DNA from: Gibbula magus
Taxonomy: Eukaryota > Mollusca > Gastropoda > Trochida > Trochidae
Assembly: GCA_936450465.1 (NCBI GenBank)
Contig: OW388296.1
Location: forward strand, 31,875,875 to 31,939,874
Direction: 5' to 3'
Length of the DNA stretch: 64,000 nt
Of this stretch, positions 12,248-24,028 are shown piece after piece. The notes beneath the pieces are model-generated. The model was not told the DNA's origin. It was given only the letters and a program-made list of their open reading frames with translations, and made no database searches. The stretch's first letter is position 1. Every line of letters begins with the position of its first letter. Made by a program: the position numbers and the translations under genes.

Positions 12248-12925
12248 GTCACTATGTCGGGTTCCTGTGGACCTCCCACAGTTTTTTATCAATCTGTATG
12301 AAATTTTACGCACATTTTGGATATACATCGGTGATACACGTGTGCTGTTTTACTATTTAATGAGTTACAAACATCCACTGCGAGTGCTCAGCTTTCTAAC
12401 TGAGTTAAAATTTAACTAACCTTGGCTCAAATTTTATATGTGTTTTCTTTGACATAAGACAATTAAAATAGTCCTATGTTTTGACCTTTAGACTTTGATG
12501 AAAGACACATTTTTAAAAAAAACTTTAACCATCACTACAACTTTTAATTCCTCACCATTTGAAAATGTTTTCAATGTCACATACTCAGCTTGTAACCTTT
12601 GATCTTGTGACCTCAATCTTGATGTAGGATTCATTTTGTGAGAAACTGAACCATTGCGATACAATTTTTTTTATTGATCTGCGATACATGAATACTCCGA
12701 ATGAGGAGAGATCAAACGATGAAACGACATATTTCAAAATAACAAGTTGATCATGTTTTTTTCTCCAAAATTGTAAGAAAAGTTGTTGTCACCGAATGAT
12801 TTAAAGATTTATCACTATTAATACTAACACCCCTGTCATCAAATGAGCTGTCTTTAACCAATGTCACATACTTAAGTAAAGCTCGATGTCCTTTCTTTCA
12901 TAATATTGATATGTTGGAGAAATGG
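12248..12925. other. 3' flank of the lectin gene; no other gene seen
   Basis: Downstream of the lectin stop codon on the minus strand. I did not find a convincing AATAAA poly(A) signal close to the stop. A weak GGTCA-family trace lies near 12580-12650. Confidence 0.4.
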
Positions 12926-13149
12926 CTAGAGAGATTTTTCACAAATGAAGAAACCTGTGTATCTGCAGGGGATGTTAACCCATTTGTAACCGGCAGACTC
13001 TTGAGTCCCCATACAGTTAGCGCTGCCGCTGGGGTTAATTGGGTAACCGTCAGACCAATTTGTATACCCCTCCACTTCCTTCCTGGGATTCATCCAGTAG
13101 AACTTCCCCTCAAATCTCAGGTCAGATCCCCCAATGAAGTAACCAAACT
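12926..13149 (-). CDS. C-type lectin domain, terminal exon
   Basis: This encodes the C-terminal half of a C-type lectin-like fold, the extracellular calcium/carbohydrate-binding module. On the minus strand an acceptor (TTGTTGTAG) opens the exon at 13149 and the frame ends at TAG 12928-12926 after 73 further residues. Visible hallmarks are YFIGGSDLRFEGKFYW (the W-I-G and E-G-x-F-x-W strands), then NWSDGYP, NPSGSANC, KWVNIPC and FFICEKSL at the end. The two cysteines near the end match the conserved disulfide positions. The usual EPN or QPD sugar motif is not seen, and the WND position reads WVN, so classical calcium-dependent sugar binding may be lost. The exon starts in phase 1, which fits the donor of 14836-14917 exactly. 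It is read as the last exon of a secreted lectin. Confidence 0.9.
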
Positions 13150-14835
13150 CTACAACAACAACAACAAAGTGACATAAACTATCATTTTTTGAAAAATAAA
13201 ATTTGCAAAATACGTTCTAATGTTCCTTTAATGTTTGGTAAATTCTTTTTTATGTACAGGCGTACAATGTTTTCCCTATAAACCACCATCAACAGTGGTT
13301 TGAAGAGATGTCGGATTGTCTCTATTTTTGAGAACTGAATGCAGGTGTCGGGTCATAACAATGTTTACACTTGGAAATTAATTTAGCAACATCACAAGTT
13401 TTAAAGAGCAAAATCGTTCTGATTTGAAAGAAGTGATATGTCAGGAAAACGCTTAGTGATTTTAGGTAGAACAATCATATAGCAGTGTTGAAACGAAAGG
13501 TCACTCAAATAACCGTTCACTGTCTCTTGGATAACTGCTGTTACAATAATTTGGTATTTTGGTGTCAAAATCCAAGTTCCATGAAGAAATGAAAGTCAAT
13601 ATGTTTTGCTGTAATGTGTTAAATTAAGTGATCACACTTTACTAACTGAATAATGTGATTAGTGTCATTCTTTCAAGTGAAGTGATCATACTTTACTAAC
13701 TGACTTTTCAACAAAAGTCTCTCGTTAAGGAGTATGCACCTTCAAACTCACAACATCATGACCTGTCAATTTCAATAAACTTGTCTTAATGAACAAATAC
13801 GGTCACAACGTACGGTATTGGCTTATCTAAAGCGATAATTAGTTTTTGATAAACATATTGAATTCAAATAATCTCAAATTCATTCACAGATCATATGGTT
13901 GGAGCCATTTTTTCTCAATTATGTGAAAGTTTAATGTCTGACTTCTTATCATGTATGATAAACGATGTATTGGTGTTTGAATGTCAACTTTAGATAACAA
14001 ATGTTGTTTAAAATAAATCAATTCTAAAGTTTGAAGTGTAGCTTCTCTTCTAGGACCCTTGGTTATGTTAGGTAAAAATTCAGTATCTTCACATTTTCCA
14101 TCGCTTTTTTAGAAATGTTTATATGGTGAATTTATGTCCAGTGAATAAGTCGCTAAATAGCCAAATGTTATGCCCGGGGTGGTAAAATCTTACAATTATT
14201 CTAACAGTCACGAGGGTGTTACTTGATTTATTTCCAAGTGTAAACATTATACATGAACCTTTAACCATTAGTGTTTGTTCTATTTAAACAGACACAATCC
14301 AGGATTACTCACATTCTGTCTATGTTTAATTTTGCCTACATGCCCACTAATTGAGAAATGAACATGCCATTAGCATTTACATAACTCAACGTAGATGACT
14401 TTCTATTTTATCTGTAGCATGAATTATAAAATCTCATTCATTTCAAATGGGGGTCATTTTGACAAACAGTATACATAATACACCAATTACCTACAACACA
14501 AATATCACAAACAACATTATTTGCACAGTATTGTCTTTATGCTTTGACATCCTTTACATTTTACGTAATGAAAGGATGGGATAAAGGTGCTTTATCACAG
14601 GTGTTCACATTAAAATGGCCTCTCAAAGGTCATCTGACTGATATAGCGATACAGAAACACTCAGAATAGTTTCAACACCACACCACTGTCTTTATACACC
14701 TTCAAATTATTCCAATACATTCAACTTTAACGTTACACTATATTGTATAAACCTTACAAATAAATAGCAAATTTGAGGAAACATATTTTACCAAAAAACG
14801 TGTTACAGAGTCTCTCTCTATGTTAAGACACTAAC
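13150..14835 (-). other. lectin gene intron
   Basis: Bounded by a GTTAG donor at 14835 and a TTGTAG acceptor at 13150. It contains a 3'-end fragment of a family 2 MITE (about 13168-13231, ending in TTAA) and a locally duplicated segment with GTGATCACACTTTACTAACT at about 13629 and again at about 13682 (one mismatch). No other exon seen. Confidence 0.7.
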
Positions 14836-14917
14836 CTTCTGCGTTTTCACGGATGAACTCGTCCTCTTCCTCACTTTCAATAGTGGCGAGCTTAGCCCCC
14901 AACAGCTGGCAGCCTCC
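14836..14917 (-). CDS. C-type lectin domain, internal exon
   Basis: An 82-base minus-strand exon with an acceptor (CATACCACAG) before 14917 and a donor (GAAG then GTTAG) after 14836. It encodes GGCQLLGAKLATIESEEEDE followed by FIRENAE. The G-A-K-L-A-(T/S)-I-x-S-x-x-E-x-x-F-I pattern is the classic helix-2 region of a C-type lectin fold. It leaves one base, which joins the two-base start of 12926-13149 to give Glu and keeps the lectin frame. The exon before it should carry the first cysteine pair and the aromatic W-x-x-A-x-x-x-C segment. I could not find it in the 13 kb upstream. Confidence 0.88.
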
Positions 14918-16249
14918 CTGTGGTATGAAACAAGAACAATTAATTATCTGAACACAATTTTTTTTAAAAACTAAAAAGAAACGTGAAATGTTCTCGTGAG
15001 ACAGACCGAGAAGCACTAAACCAGAAGTAAAGTGAGACTACATGTAGGTTACGTTGGGTGCACATAAAATTGGGCGCACCTGATTTGTCCGGTCACTAGA
15101 GCGATCTACCCTGTGATACAAGCAGACAAAACAGAAGTTGATTCGGGTCTGTGGAGTTAGCAAATTTTTCCGAGTTCCTTATTTCTTATTCAAAATGTGA
15201 AGTAAGCAAATTTTCCTTATTAACAATTTTAACTCAGCAAATTTTTAACAGTTCCGTACTCATTATTCAATTTGTGAGCAACTTAATTTACACATTTTCT
15301 TAGCTCATTATTCAATATGTAACACTGTAAACGACAATAACGTTCTTCTCTTCTCCTGGTATTTGTATTCTTAGCGCAGAAATCCCACAACATTGAAGCT
15401 TAACCAAGCGCTTCACAAGCTAAAAATAGCATGTACAGCAGCAGATTCAAAATGTCTGCATTTCAATCTGTTGCTGTGCAAAGTAAATCAAAGAGGAGCT
15501 TCCATATCAGAACAGGGATTGAGATACAATAAATATTAAGGTTTCTTACTATTTTCTGCGCATCGTAATCTATCAGATTCAGCAGGGCATTGTAGTCTCT
15601 TACACTTATAGACTTTGTGAACATTGTGAGAATGAGTGTTAATCATGCACATTTGAAAATGAAGCAGATCTTTTGAAATATGACAATTAAATCATTGTGT
15701 TATAATTGTGCAATATAGTATTTGTTTTGTGATAAAATGATAAAAATATATATTGTCAAAAAATCAATGAATAGGAACCATGCCCGCCAACGAAAGTAAG
15801 CTGCGGTAGAAATGTCAATACTACCATATTTACCACAAGTAAATTCATGTCATCATTTGTAAGGATGCCCATGATGAATTATAAGGTAGATTATTGAGTA
15901 ACAAGTTGATCAAGATATTTAATAGTAAAATCTTGAGATGGTGGGATATATGAAATAACTCCATCTCGTACCAAAAGTGATGCGTCCCCAAGCAGAAAAA
16001 GAGAACGAATTATTAATTGTGAAAGGTCTCATTGGGTCTGCATCAGATTCTCAAAGAGTTTTTTGAAAGCAAATAGCTTGCCGACTATACGTTTGGGTTT
16101 GCAAGTCCAATTCATCAAATTGTACCATAAAGGCCCTCGACAATATCACAGGAGAATCGCCTTGATGCGAGAATGAAATACTAAAACGTACTAAGCCTCA
16201 TTTTGGAAGTGTTATTGGAGAAAAGCACCTATACAAGGACCGACTCCTC
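14918..16249 (-). other. probable lectin intron
   Basis: AT-rich sequence upstream of the internal lectin exon. Apart from the candidate exon at 15550-15612, I see nothing that continues the lectin fold. Confidence 0.45.
15550..15612 (-). CDS. candidate Cys-rich exon (weak)
   Basis: On the minus strand a good donor (ATA then GTAAGAA) closes a 63-base frame encoding YKCKRLQCPAESDRLRC and a few more residues. The exon would be phase 1 on both sides, compatible with the phase 1 donor of 28193-28333. It is not compatible with the phase 0 start of 14836-14917, so it cannot be directly adjacent to that exon. The acceptor (TTCACAAAG) has a poor pyrimidine tract. It may be a chance frame. Transcript evidence would decide. 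Confidence 0.22.
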
Positions 16250-17339
16250 TGCCCCTTACATGGGAAGTGACGCCGTATCTGATGCGTCAATAGGGATGTT
16301 AATAAAGTTTCCGTTTTGTGTTCCTGTATGACCCATAGTTAGGTGGAAAAAGATCCTCAACCTGGATCCCTACCCACCACGGACCACCAACTGGATGATG
16401 CTGCACTTCATCGGGTATCCAGGGGATACCATGACGATATAATCCAATATAGTGTTCTCTGGATTTACCCATGTTACCCACCGCAATCATGGAGTGAGTG
16501 AGTGAAGTAGATGAAGGAGTACAAGAGAGCACAAATAAAGTAAGCAGAGGAGAAGACGGATATCATTATTAGGATGTTGTGAAGGTGGTAAATATAGGCA
16601 AGATATCACAAGGAAAGTAGAGAAAATAATTGTAAAGAGAGAGGTAGCAGCATAGGATAGAAAAGAGGAGTGCAACCAAGTGATTGGCATGACCAGCCGA
16701 TTGACCAGACCGGGCCCATCTTGCCACCTGTTGAGAAGTCGGGGCCGAAGAAGGGTATTGGTCAGTGGTGGCTTTAAGGTACACACATCCCTCAACCAAT
16801 AGGCATCCTTCCTCCCCCTTACATGTTGCATCCCACGGCAAATGGACTGCCTCCTTTGTAGTCGCCTCTTAGGACAAGCAGGAGGAACTGAGGGCCTTTC
16901 CTCAACCGGACACCCCAAGGGGGACTGTAGCTTGATAATTTAGATAGTATATTTAAGCGATAAATCCTTATTTCATTGCTCAATGTAATAAACTTTTCTA
17001 TCTCGCTCGCATTAGATATTTATGTGATATATTTGATATCAAAAGACACTTACAAGTATTCTGTATATTTATGAATGATATCTACCTATAAACTTATATG
17101 CAGATTCCTACAGATCGGAGAAGGGTACGAAATCAGCTAGTGATGCTGGAGACTCGACAAAAAGAGGAAGATGTCTTAAACTAGAAAATCAGAGGTCACC
17201 AGATCGAAGTCCCTGCTTAATCAAGTAATGGTAGACTGGTAGACTAGGCAATCGTGGATCTCCAACTTTTAACTGCTGTCGCGAATCTAGGATTTCTCTT
17301 TCAACCTCTTCAAATAAAGAGTTGTAATTACCTAAGTTA

Positions 17340-18310
17340 TTGCTTGCAGGCCTGGACTACACTGACTGCCACAAACGGAAGAAGTTCGAGAAGGTAGTTG
17401 AGGAGGCCCGGTAACCAACAGAGATGACGTTCTGAAACGAGACAGAGTGCCACAGCAGGGCGGTCGCAGATTTTTGATAAGCTGCTTTAATCATCTTCTT
17501 GAGCTGTCCTTGTCGGAAAAAGGGAGACATGGCAGTAATAGCCTATATCTTCCCTTTCCAAGGACTGGTACTTTCTAAAAGAACAAACTGGATTAAAATA
17601 GATCATTCTCTATGCCGTCTGATAAGGCAGCGAACAGAGTCGGAAGAGAAGAGCATCTTTTTCCCAACGGGAAAGCTACTGACTTAACTGTTTTTTTTGC
17701 AACAAAACCGGGAAGGTAGTAAGGGATACGAACCGCCAGTCTTTAGGATGCGTCAGGGTAGAGTGGTCTAACGGGTATAACTCTAACACCCGACTTGCAG
17801 AAGCCAGCGCCAACAGGAAAGCTGTCTTCCACCACAAAAACTGCAAGAGGTTCAAACGGGTCTGAGAGCAGAGCAGACAACACCACCGATAGATTCCACT
17901 TAAGCTGAAACTTGAGAGTCTTCATATCCTCAAACTGAAACGATCTGGACAAACAATGAATGGTCTGGTCACTTGACAAATCAACTCCTTACAAAGCCAG
18001 GGCAGATGTTAATGCTGATATGTAACCATCGATCGTCCCAGCCTTTAACTTGTCCTCTCCTTCCTCAGAAAGAGCAGGACGATTAGGATGGAAATTGATG
18101 CTTTCAATCGGTGCTTGTACTGTATCTGTTATCATAGAGGGCGGAAGTCTAAGATATGAGGTCTCCCCGGACTGCTTTTGCGCCAGTGGAGAACCCACTT
18201 CTTCTGAGGTTAAGTTTGATAACCTCAGAAGAGGGCTGGTGGATGAAGAGACTCGGGGTTTCCATGAAACATATTGGACCTTTGCTGTCTCTTTAATGTT
18301 AGACACACTA
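17340..18310 (-). pseudogene. DIRS-like tyrosine recombinase remnant
   Basis: Pieces in different frames follow the recombinase order: GTIDGYISALTSALAL (core-binding helix region), then WNLSVVLSALLSDPFEPL, then after a frameshift KTAFLLALASASRVLEL, which holds the box I arginine (SASRVLEL, compare S-x-x-R-x-x-E-L), then a diverged end with KKMIKAAYQKSA. Frameshifts lie near 17830 and between 17700 and 17500. The box II His-x-x-Arg could not be placed with confidence. Confidence 0.72.
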
Positions 18311-18535
18311 GCAGCTCCACCGTTGGATGCGTTGAAGCCTTCAACAGATCAAGGACGCAATCAGTATGATGATACAGCTAAGAGTGTAGGATCTCTGGCG
18401 GAGGACAACAGATGGTCGAAAGTTCGAGAGATCTCACGGAGTTGACCCAGCACTGAAATTGACGAAGGCTTAGCCTCCCCCTGTTAGTCAAATTATGCAT
18501 GTTTGTGAGCCTGCCCAACAGGGACATCTATTGCC

Positions 18536-18985
18536 TTAGGATTTGAGGAGACTGTGACATGGACCGAAATTAAGTTCTGTGCGACCTCTACTCTGGCCTC
18601 CGGTGGTAGAACCTAAAGGCCTCTGGCGAGGATGGCTGAAAATGTATTTCACCCTCTTAGACGGGATGCAGTGGGACTTCTCCAAAAGCACAATGAAACC
18701 CAGATGCTCCAAGATAAAAACTGCAATATCTCTGTTCGCCTCCAGACACTGATGAGACTGATCTGGCAGGTGATATATCCGTGGATTCTGATGGACCTGA
18801 TGTGCAGGAAACTCAGAACCATAGCAGTGATATACATGGATAGCCAAGGAGCTATCGAGATTTGGAATGGAAGCAAAATGAACTGAAACAACCTGCTGTT
18901 AACTGTAAATCTAAGATACCTCTGCGATGCTGGATAAATTGGGATGTGGAGATACGTATCTCTGAGGTCTAACGAGATCATTCAG
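18536..18985 (-). pseudogene. DIRS-like reverse transcriptase/RNase H remnant
   Basis: The RT starts with the motif A segment SLDLRDTYLHIPI, in which the metal-binding Asp is kept. It then shifts frame and continues as ANRDIAVFILEHLGFIVLLE and CIPSKRVKYI, matching the region after the catalytic YxDD of DIRS-type RTs. Where YLDD is expected the sequence reads GYITCQ, so the second catalytic Asp pair is gone. The product would be inactive. Confidence 0.75.
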
Positions 18986-20410
18986 TGGCCTAATCGTAGA
19001 GCCAGTTTCAGTGTGGATGTCTCTGCTCTGTACGAGTTCTTCGGTTACTGTGTCCACAAAGAGCATTCCATAGAATAAAGGCGTTGACTAGAGCTTCTCA
19101 TTGCTCTTTGGATCGGTGGTCTGAGGGAGCTGTTTAATGTAGGCAGCCCAACGCAGAATGTTAAGTTGAGAATCGATCCAAAGAAGATGATGGTCAAGAT
19201 CGAGGACAGCGTGCCCCAAGAAGTCAAAGAAAGCATTGGCTGTAGATAGGTGAGGGAAATCGAAGTGGAGTTCTTTTGATTAGCTGTGTCCTGCACTGAT
19301 GGGAGCTGCTTTGCCGCTGTAGCAGCAAACCAATGGATGTAGGACGATGTCTGCATAGTTTTATGGGCTGATGTCTCCACCTCCAACTATCATTCACCCT
19401 GATCTGATTGGACGGTGTTACCCTTCTCCATCAGGTACCAAAGATTGGTGTTCAACAAGGTTCAGTAGTGAACATGAGGTTCTGGACCTTGTAAGGAAAG
19501 CTCCTGTGAAAGGGAATTTCTCGATGGCTTCTTATCAAAACCGGAAGTGCTGACCTTCTCGGAAACCTATGTGGCAAATTGAGCTGTGGAGGAGGCAAAC
19601 ATTTAGCCGAAGAAGTGACAGTCTTTGGGGCACCCCTACTGATGTCATTCTAGATCAGTGGGTAAGGTGCCGGGGGACGAGAAAGATCCGGGAAGTGGCG
19701 ATACACATCTTCGATCTTCACATTCCAAGAAAACTGGTTTGTTCTTCCTTGAATCGCCCAATCGTCGTAGAGTTCCGGTGGATTATCCAGCTTCCACTGC
19801 GGGGCCAAGCTGGCGGGTTACCTGTTCTCCATGGGCTGCTTCAGAAAGCTTGCCAGCTGATGCTTGCTCTCCTGGAAGGAGGTGGTGGAGGACGAGGACG
19901 ATGATGAGGACGAGTGCCCGTACTCCACGATGGATGGCCCGAGGTTGGAGACATTCTTCCTAGCCTCCCCGTCCGTCGGGAGGATGATGGGAGGCATCTT
20001 GGATCCATTAAGACCTGTAATGGTAGCCGTGGTGGCTGTGATGGCCGCCTGGACGCCTTCCGGGCCGCATCCCCCGCCTTGGTGTTGACCTTGTATGCTT
20101 TGTTCTTGAGTCTGGGGTCCCTGGATGAGGGTGTGGCCTTCACTGACGCGATCGCATATGGGAGACATTGTCATCATCACAGCATCATCCTCTACGCCAT
20201 GGTCATAAACTGCGCCAGATCAACAGTGGAGATCATCTGGTGGGCATTGAGATGGTAGATTTGGAGGAAGACTTCACCAAACTTTTGTTGGTCATACGAA
20301 CAGCCAGAGCCATAACATCGAGGGCAGCATTGATGTGGGTTTGCTGCCGTCATGAACTGCTGTCGTCATGGCATCCAGGGCACTGTTTAGCGTTGTTCAT
20401 AATTTACTGT

Positions 20411-23400
20411 GAATGGTTAGGGAAACTCATTACACACAAAACAAACAAAAAAGCTTATAACAAATATATATAAATCACAAAAGATATATACCAAAGAAGT
20501 GATAAATGCAAAAAGTTAAGTTACATACATAAAACATAAAACATAAGTACGTATGTAAACAAACAAATGAGGAATAACGCATGGATTTTACACATCGGAA
20601 AATAACTTTGAAATTAGAATTATAAACATTTGATTTCCATAACAAAATAAATACATATTCCAACTGAAATTTATTTATGAAAAGGTTGGATTAATAATGT
20701 AGGTAAGGAATATATTCACAAAACCAGATCGTAAGGTATATAACGCTTCCAATGAAAGCAAATGAAAATTATTGAAGTGCCATAAAATTACCATCAACAC
20801 TCGTTTGGACTATCATAAACACTAACAATGCGAGAAACCAAGATATACAACAGGAAGAAATTTCGAGAAGCAAATCGGTAAGTAGGCAAAAAATAATACA
20901 CTAAGAATATTTAGAAAGAATGAATAGCTAAATAAGAAGTTAAGAATAACCAAGAGCAATGAATATGGAATTTGAATTAGCAAATTCCGGTCGAGTGTAA
21001 GAACACAGAACAAGAAGCACGCCATATTGGAAGTGCAACGTTGAAGAGAATGCTCTTGAAAAATAGCAAATTACATGAATATTAGCAAATAGTACATGTA
21101 AAAAAAAGAAGATATGATAAACATAACGATACTAGGATATAGCAAAACGGAAAGTTTCGTAGTAAAAGTGAGAATTTTCAGTAGAAAATCAGCAATTGTC
21201 TTGTTCGGTTTGGTAACAACAAGAAAATGAGGTCGATAGGGCTGAGGGATTATGGGTGGCGTGTATCACCAGCGTGAGCGTGCACGTGCGAAGTGTTGAG
21301 ACCTCGAAAAGTTTGAAATGTACTTTTTTTGAGAATATGTACAAGGTGTTAGCTTTTTAGATTGTTTTACAAAACAATTGGGAAATGCATATACGTTTGG
21401 AGGTAGTGAATGAAAAAAATTCTTCTTAATGTATCATTAATATTAACTCGGTTATTTTCAACCATATTTGTGAAAATAGAGCCATAGGCTCTGTAGCTTA
21501 TAGGACTTCCTTAATTTATTATCTAAGGTTGAATATCTACGTTATCTCAGGTAATACATTTACCAAACCTACAATTTAGACGGATGTTCAACAGGATATT
21601 CAACAGTTGTACGACAAATATATTCAAAATTGAAGTTAATAGTTGAAGCAGCAAGCAAATCTTTCACAGCATGTCTGGAAAGTAATAATGTAGTATGTTG
21701 CAAAATACTCCTTAACCAATAGGACGAACTCTAAAGCGAAAGTAAATGGTTCGGTTAAGCCGTGTGTGTCCATTTCCAATCGAGGGTTAAGGTGTTCATA
21801 GTTCAAATGCCACTCGAAGGTAGTTCAATTGAACTGACTGAACACCTGAACACTCAGAGTGGCGTTTGAAATATGGTACAATGATGGAAAGGTCAAACAT
21901 CTTGCTGTCTGACCTTTAAAAATCGCAAGAGACCTACAAATCTACCTCTCACCCTGAAGAGCTCCAAAAAACTGTCACTTTATACGTCAAACCATTTTCT
22001 TCATATATCGATTATCAGTGTTACGGCTAAAAAAGTTATAAACTTGGATAAAAACGTGGTACATCACCTTTAACAGCAACCAACGAAAATATTCTACAAA
22101 ATTAAAGGATATATCGAAAACGATTCTGAGTATGGGCATTGCTGAGGGTAGAGAAAAGAACTGATCTTGGAAAATACGAAAATCGCATGACAATCTTATC
22201 ACTACCGTGCGCAACATACATGTGCCGTGTGAAATCGTATTTTATTATTTACTGAAAACTTAAGGTGGAAGACTTACGATACGCCTTTGTCCCCCAATAA
22301 TTGGGGACTGGAAAAACGTCCGGTGGCTTTTGAACATTTTCAAACGAAACAGCACGTTTTATTTTTGAGCACTTAAGTTGAAGTAAGGACAAGGGTTGTT
22401 TACGGACATTGGGGGAAGAATTACCATGTTACAAGGTAGAATTACGAACGCTCGGGGTAGACTTAGGATTTCTCACATTCCTGACATATATTTTAACCCT
22501 ACTTCTGCCGTAGCTAAGTGAAATAGGGGTAAAAACTTCTGTTTTACTGGACTATATACCCTTTGCGGGGTAAAGGAGGCACCTACTTCTTGTCTAAAGA
22601 AAGACATTTATTTATTGGCCACGTCGACCGAGTAACTTCAAAGATCTTAGCATTTGACTGTAAAGCGTCCTACTAACTACCATTTGTCCTTCGAATATGT
22701 CTGATGTAAATAACACAAATACCCTATTTTCGGTATTTTTCTATGATTTTTTTTATTTTTTATTTATCAGCATTTTGTATGATCAAATGTTTTCACAAAA
22801 TCAAATATAATATTTCAAGTAAAAAATATAAAAATACTTTATCTTACGTTTCCGTTTCAAAACTATATTAGCTAGTTAGACAACACACACACCAGGAAAA
22901 TGAAGGTCTCATCTTCCCCTGTTCCGCCTCTCAACAGCGACAAAAAAATGTGTACAAGAAGTTAAATATACCTCAAAAGACAATCGAACATTAAATTCAA
23001 ATTGTTTTATTTACAACTAGAACCATTCAGATCGTATGACCCTCACTTGGGTGACTTCACACAATGTTGACTATAATTGATGTCACTATGAACATGTTTA
23101 ATTATCACTGGTGGCACTTTACACAATATGAATCACTGGATTGACTACTAATAAGTTTGGATCGATCATCACTGGATCACTACAAAAGTTGGTTTATCAG
23201 GGAGTCACAGCATGTTTCACATTGATTTGGCATGTTTGGAACACGTCAAAAGTTTCCAAGAGGGGCATTATTAACAAGCTATTGAAATAATTGAATAACA
23301 TACATATATATGTATGTTATTATCACATGACTAAAACACAGTCAAATTTCAAAGATGCAGATGAAGGTAATATTTTGATATATTTATATTTCCCAATAAA

Positions 23401-23545
23401 CACAAGCGCACATTTCTGGAACAATAAAAACAATGAGTACTGAAGCCATTCATCCGCGCTACGAGCGGGGACAACTTTGCTACGGTATAACAACAATTTG
23501 TTAATTGGTTTTATGGCATGTAAAGTGTATATATATATATATATA
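20411..23545. other. presumed lectin intron; no exon seen
   Basis: AT-rich. 21886-22005 is the reverse complement of 49335-49430 (shared GAGGTAGATTTGTAGG), so both are copies of one dispersed repeat. 21476-21500 carries the recurrent AGAGCCATAGGCTCTGTAGC motif. No splice-bounded coding frame was found. Confidence 0.45.
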
Positions 23546-24026
23546 CTCATGGTAAAAATGGTTGACACCCCTAAACAGAAAATGGATTTTAGCAAATTAA
23601 ATACATGAACAATTAATTTTGTTCGATATTATGGTATTTTCGAAATTAAATGGCACAGACACCTGATGCAAACTATAAAATACTTGCCATCTATGTATTG
23701 TGTGCGAATGAGTCCCCATTGAAGATTTTGGGTATATTTCAATTCAGTAATATATTTTTTTCAAATGCAGATTTTACTTATTTATTATTACCAAAATGAG
23801 AACATTCAAACACTGTAACAATATACCAATGCCAAGATCTCAAGACACAAGAAATGAACTTTTTCTTATATTCCTCTTTCTTTGGTATTATAAAGTACAA
23901 CTGGAGAAATAGCAAATGCTCAAGGCCACTATTCACAAAAAGACATCCAATAGTAACACGTGTTTTACCAAAAGAACATAATCATTCATATAATTATTAG
24001 GGGGTGTCAACCATTTTTAACATGAG
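23546..24026. mobile_element. TA-flanked MITE (Tc1/mariner-type ends)
   Basis: Left end CTCATGGTAAAAATGGTTGA and right end read in reverse CTCATGTTAAAAATGGTTGA form inverted repeats of about 30 bases with one mismatch and one extra base. TA lies immediately outside each end (23544-23545, 24027-24028). About 480 bases, with no transposase frame. It sits in a TA dinucleotide tract and directly abuts the broken 5' end of the Penelope-like element at 24029. Confidence 0.88.
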
Positions 24027-24028
24027 TA

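Larger units (their letters stand above)
16250..20410 (-). mobile_element. decayed DIRS-like tyrosine-recombinase retroelement
   Basis: Read on the minus strand from high to low coordinates: a low-complexity gag-like region (about 19045-20405, starting near an ATG with a CPGCHDD motif); a reverse transcriptase with SLDLRDTYLHIPIYP and LRFTVNSRLFQF; then a tyrosine recombinase region; then a terminal part with the phrase GGGTGTCCGGTTGAGGAAAG near 16890-16910 that I recall from DIRS-type elements. DIRS elements replace an integrase with a tyrosine recombinase. The frame is broken by many stops and shifts, so the copy is dead. It lies inside the presumed lectin intron in the same orientation as that gene. 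Plus-strand frames here are antisense shadows. Confidence 0.8.

Noticed and set aside
18050..18445. 131-codon plus-strand frame
   Set aside because: Antisense shadow of the DIRS-like element. The minus strand carries the recognisable recombinase and reverse transcriptase motifs.
19569..20473. Several 74-114 codon plus-strand frames
   Set aside because: Antisense to the low-complexity gag-like region of the DIRS-like element. No domain.
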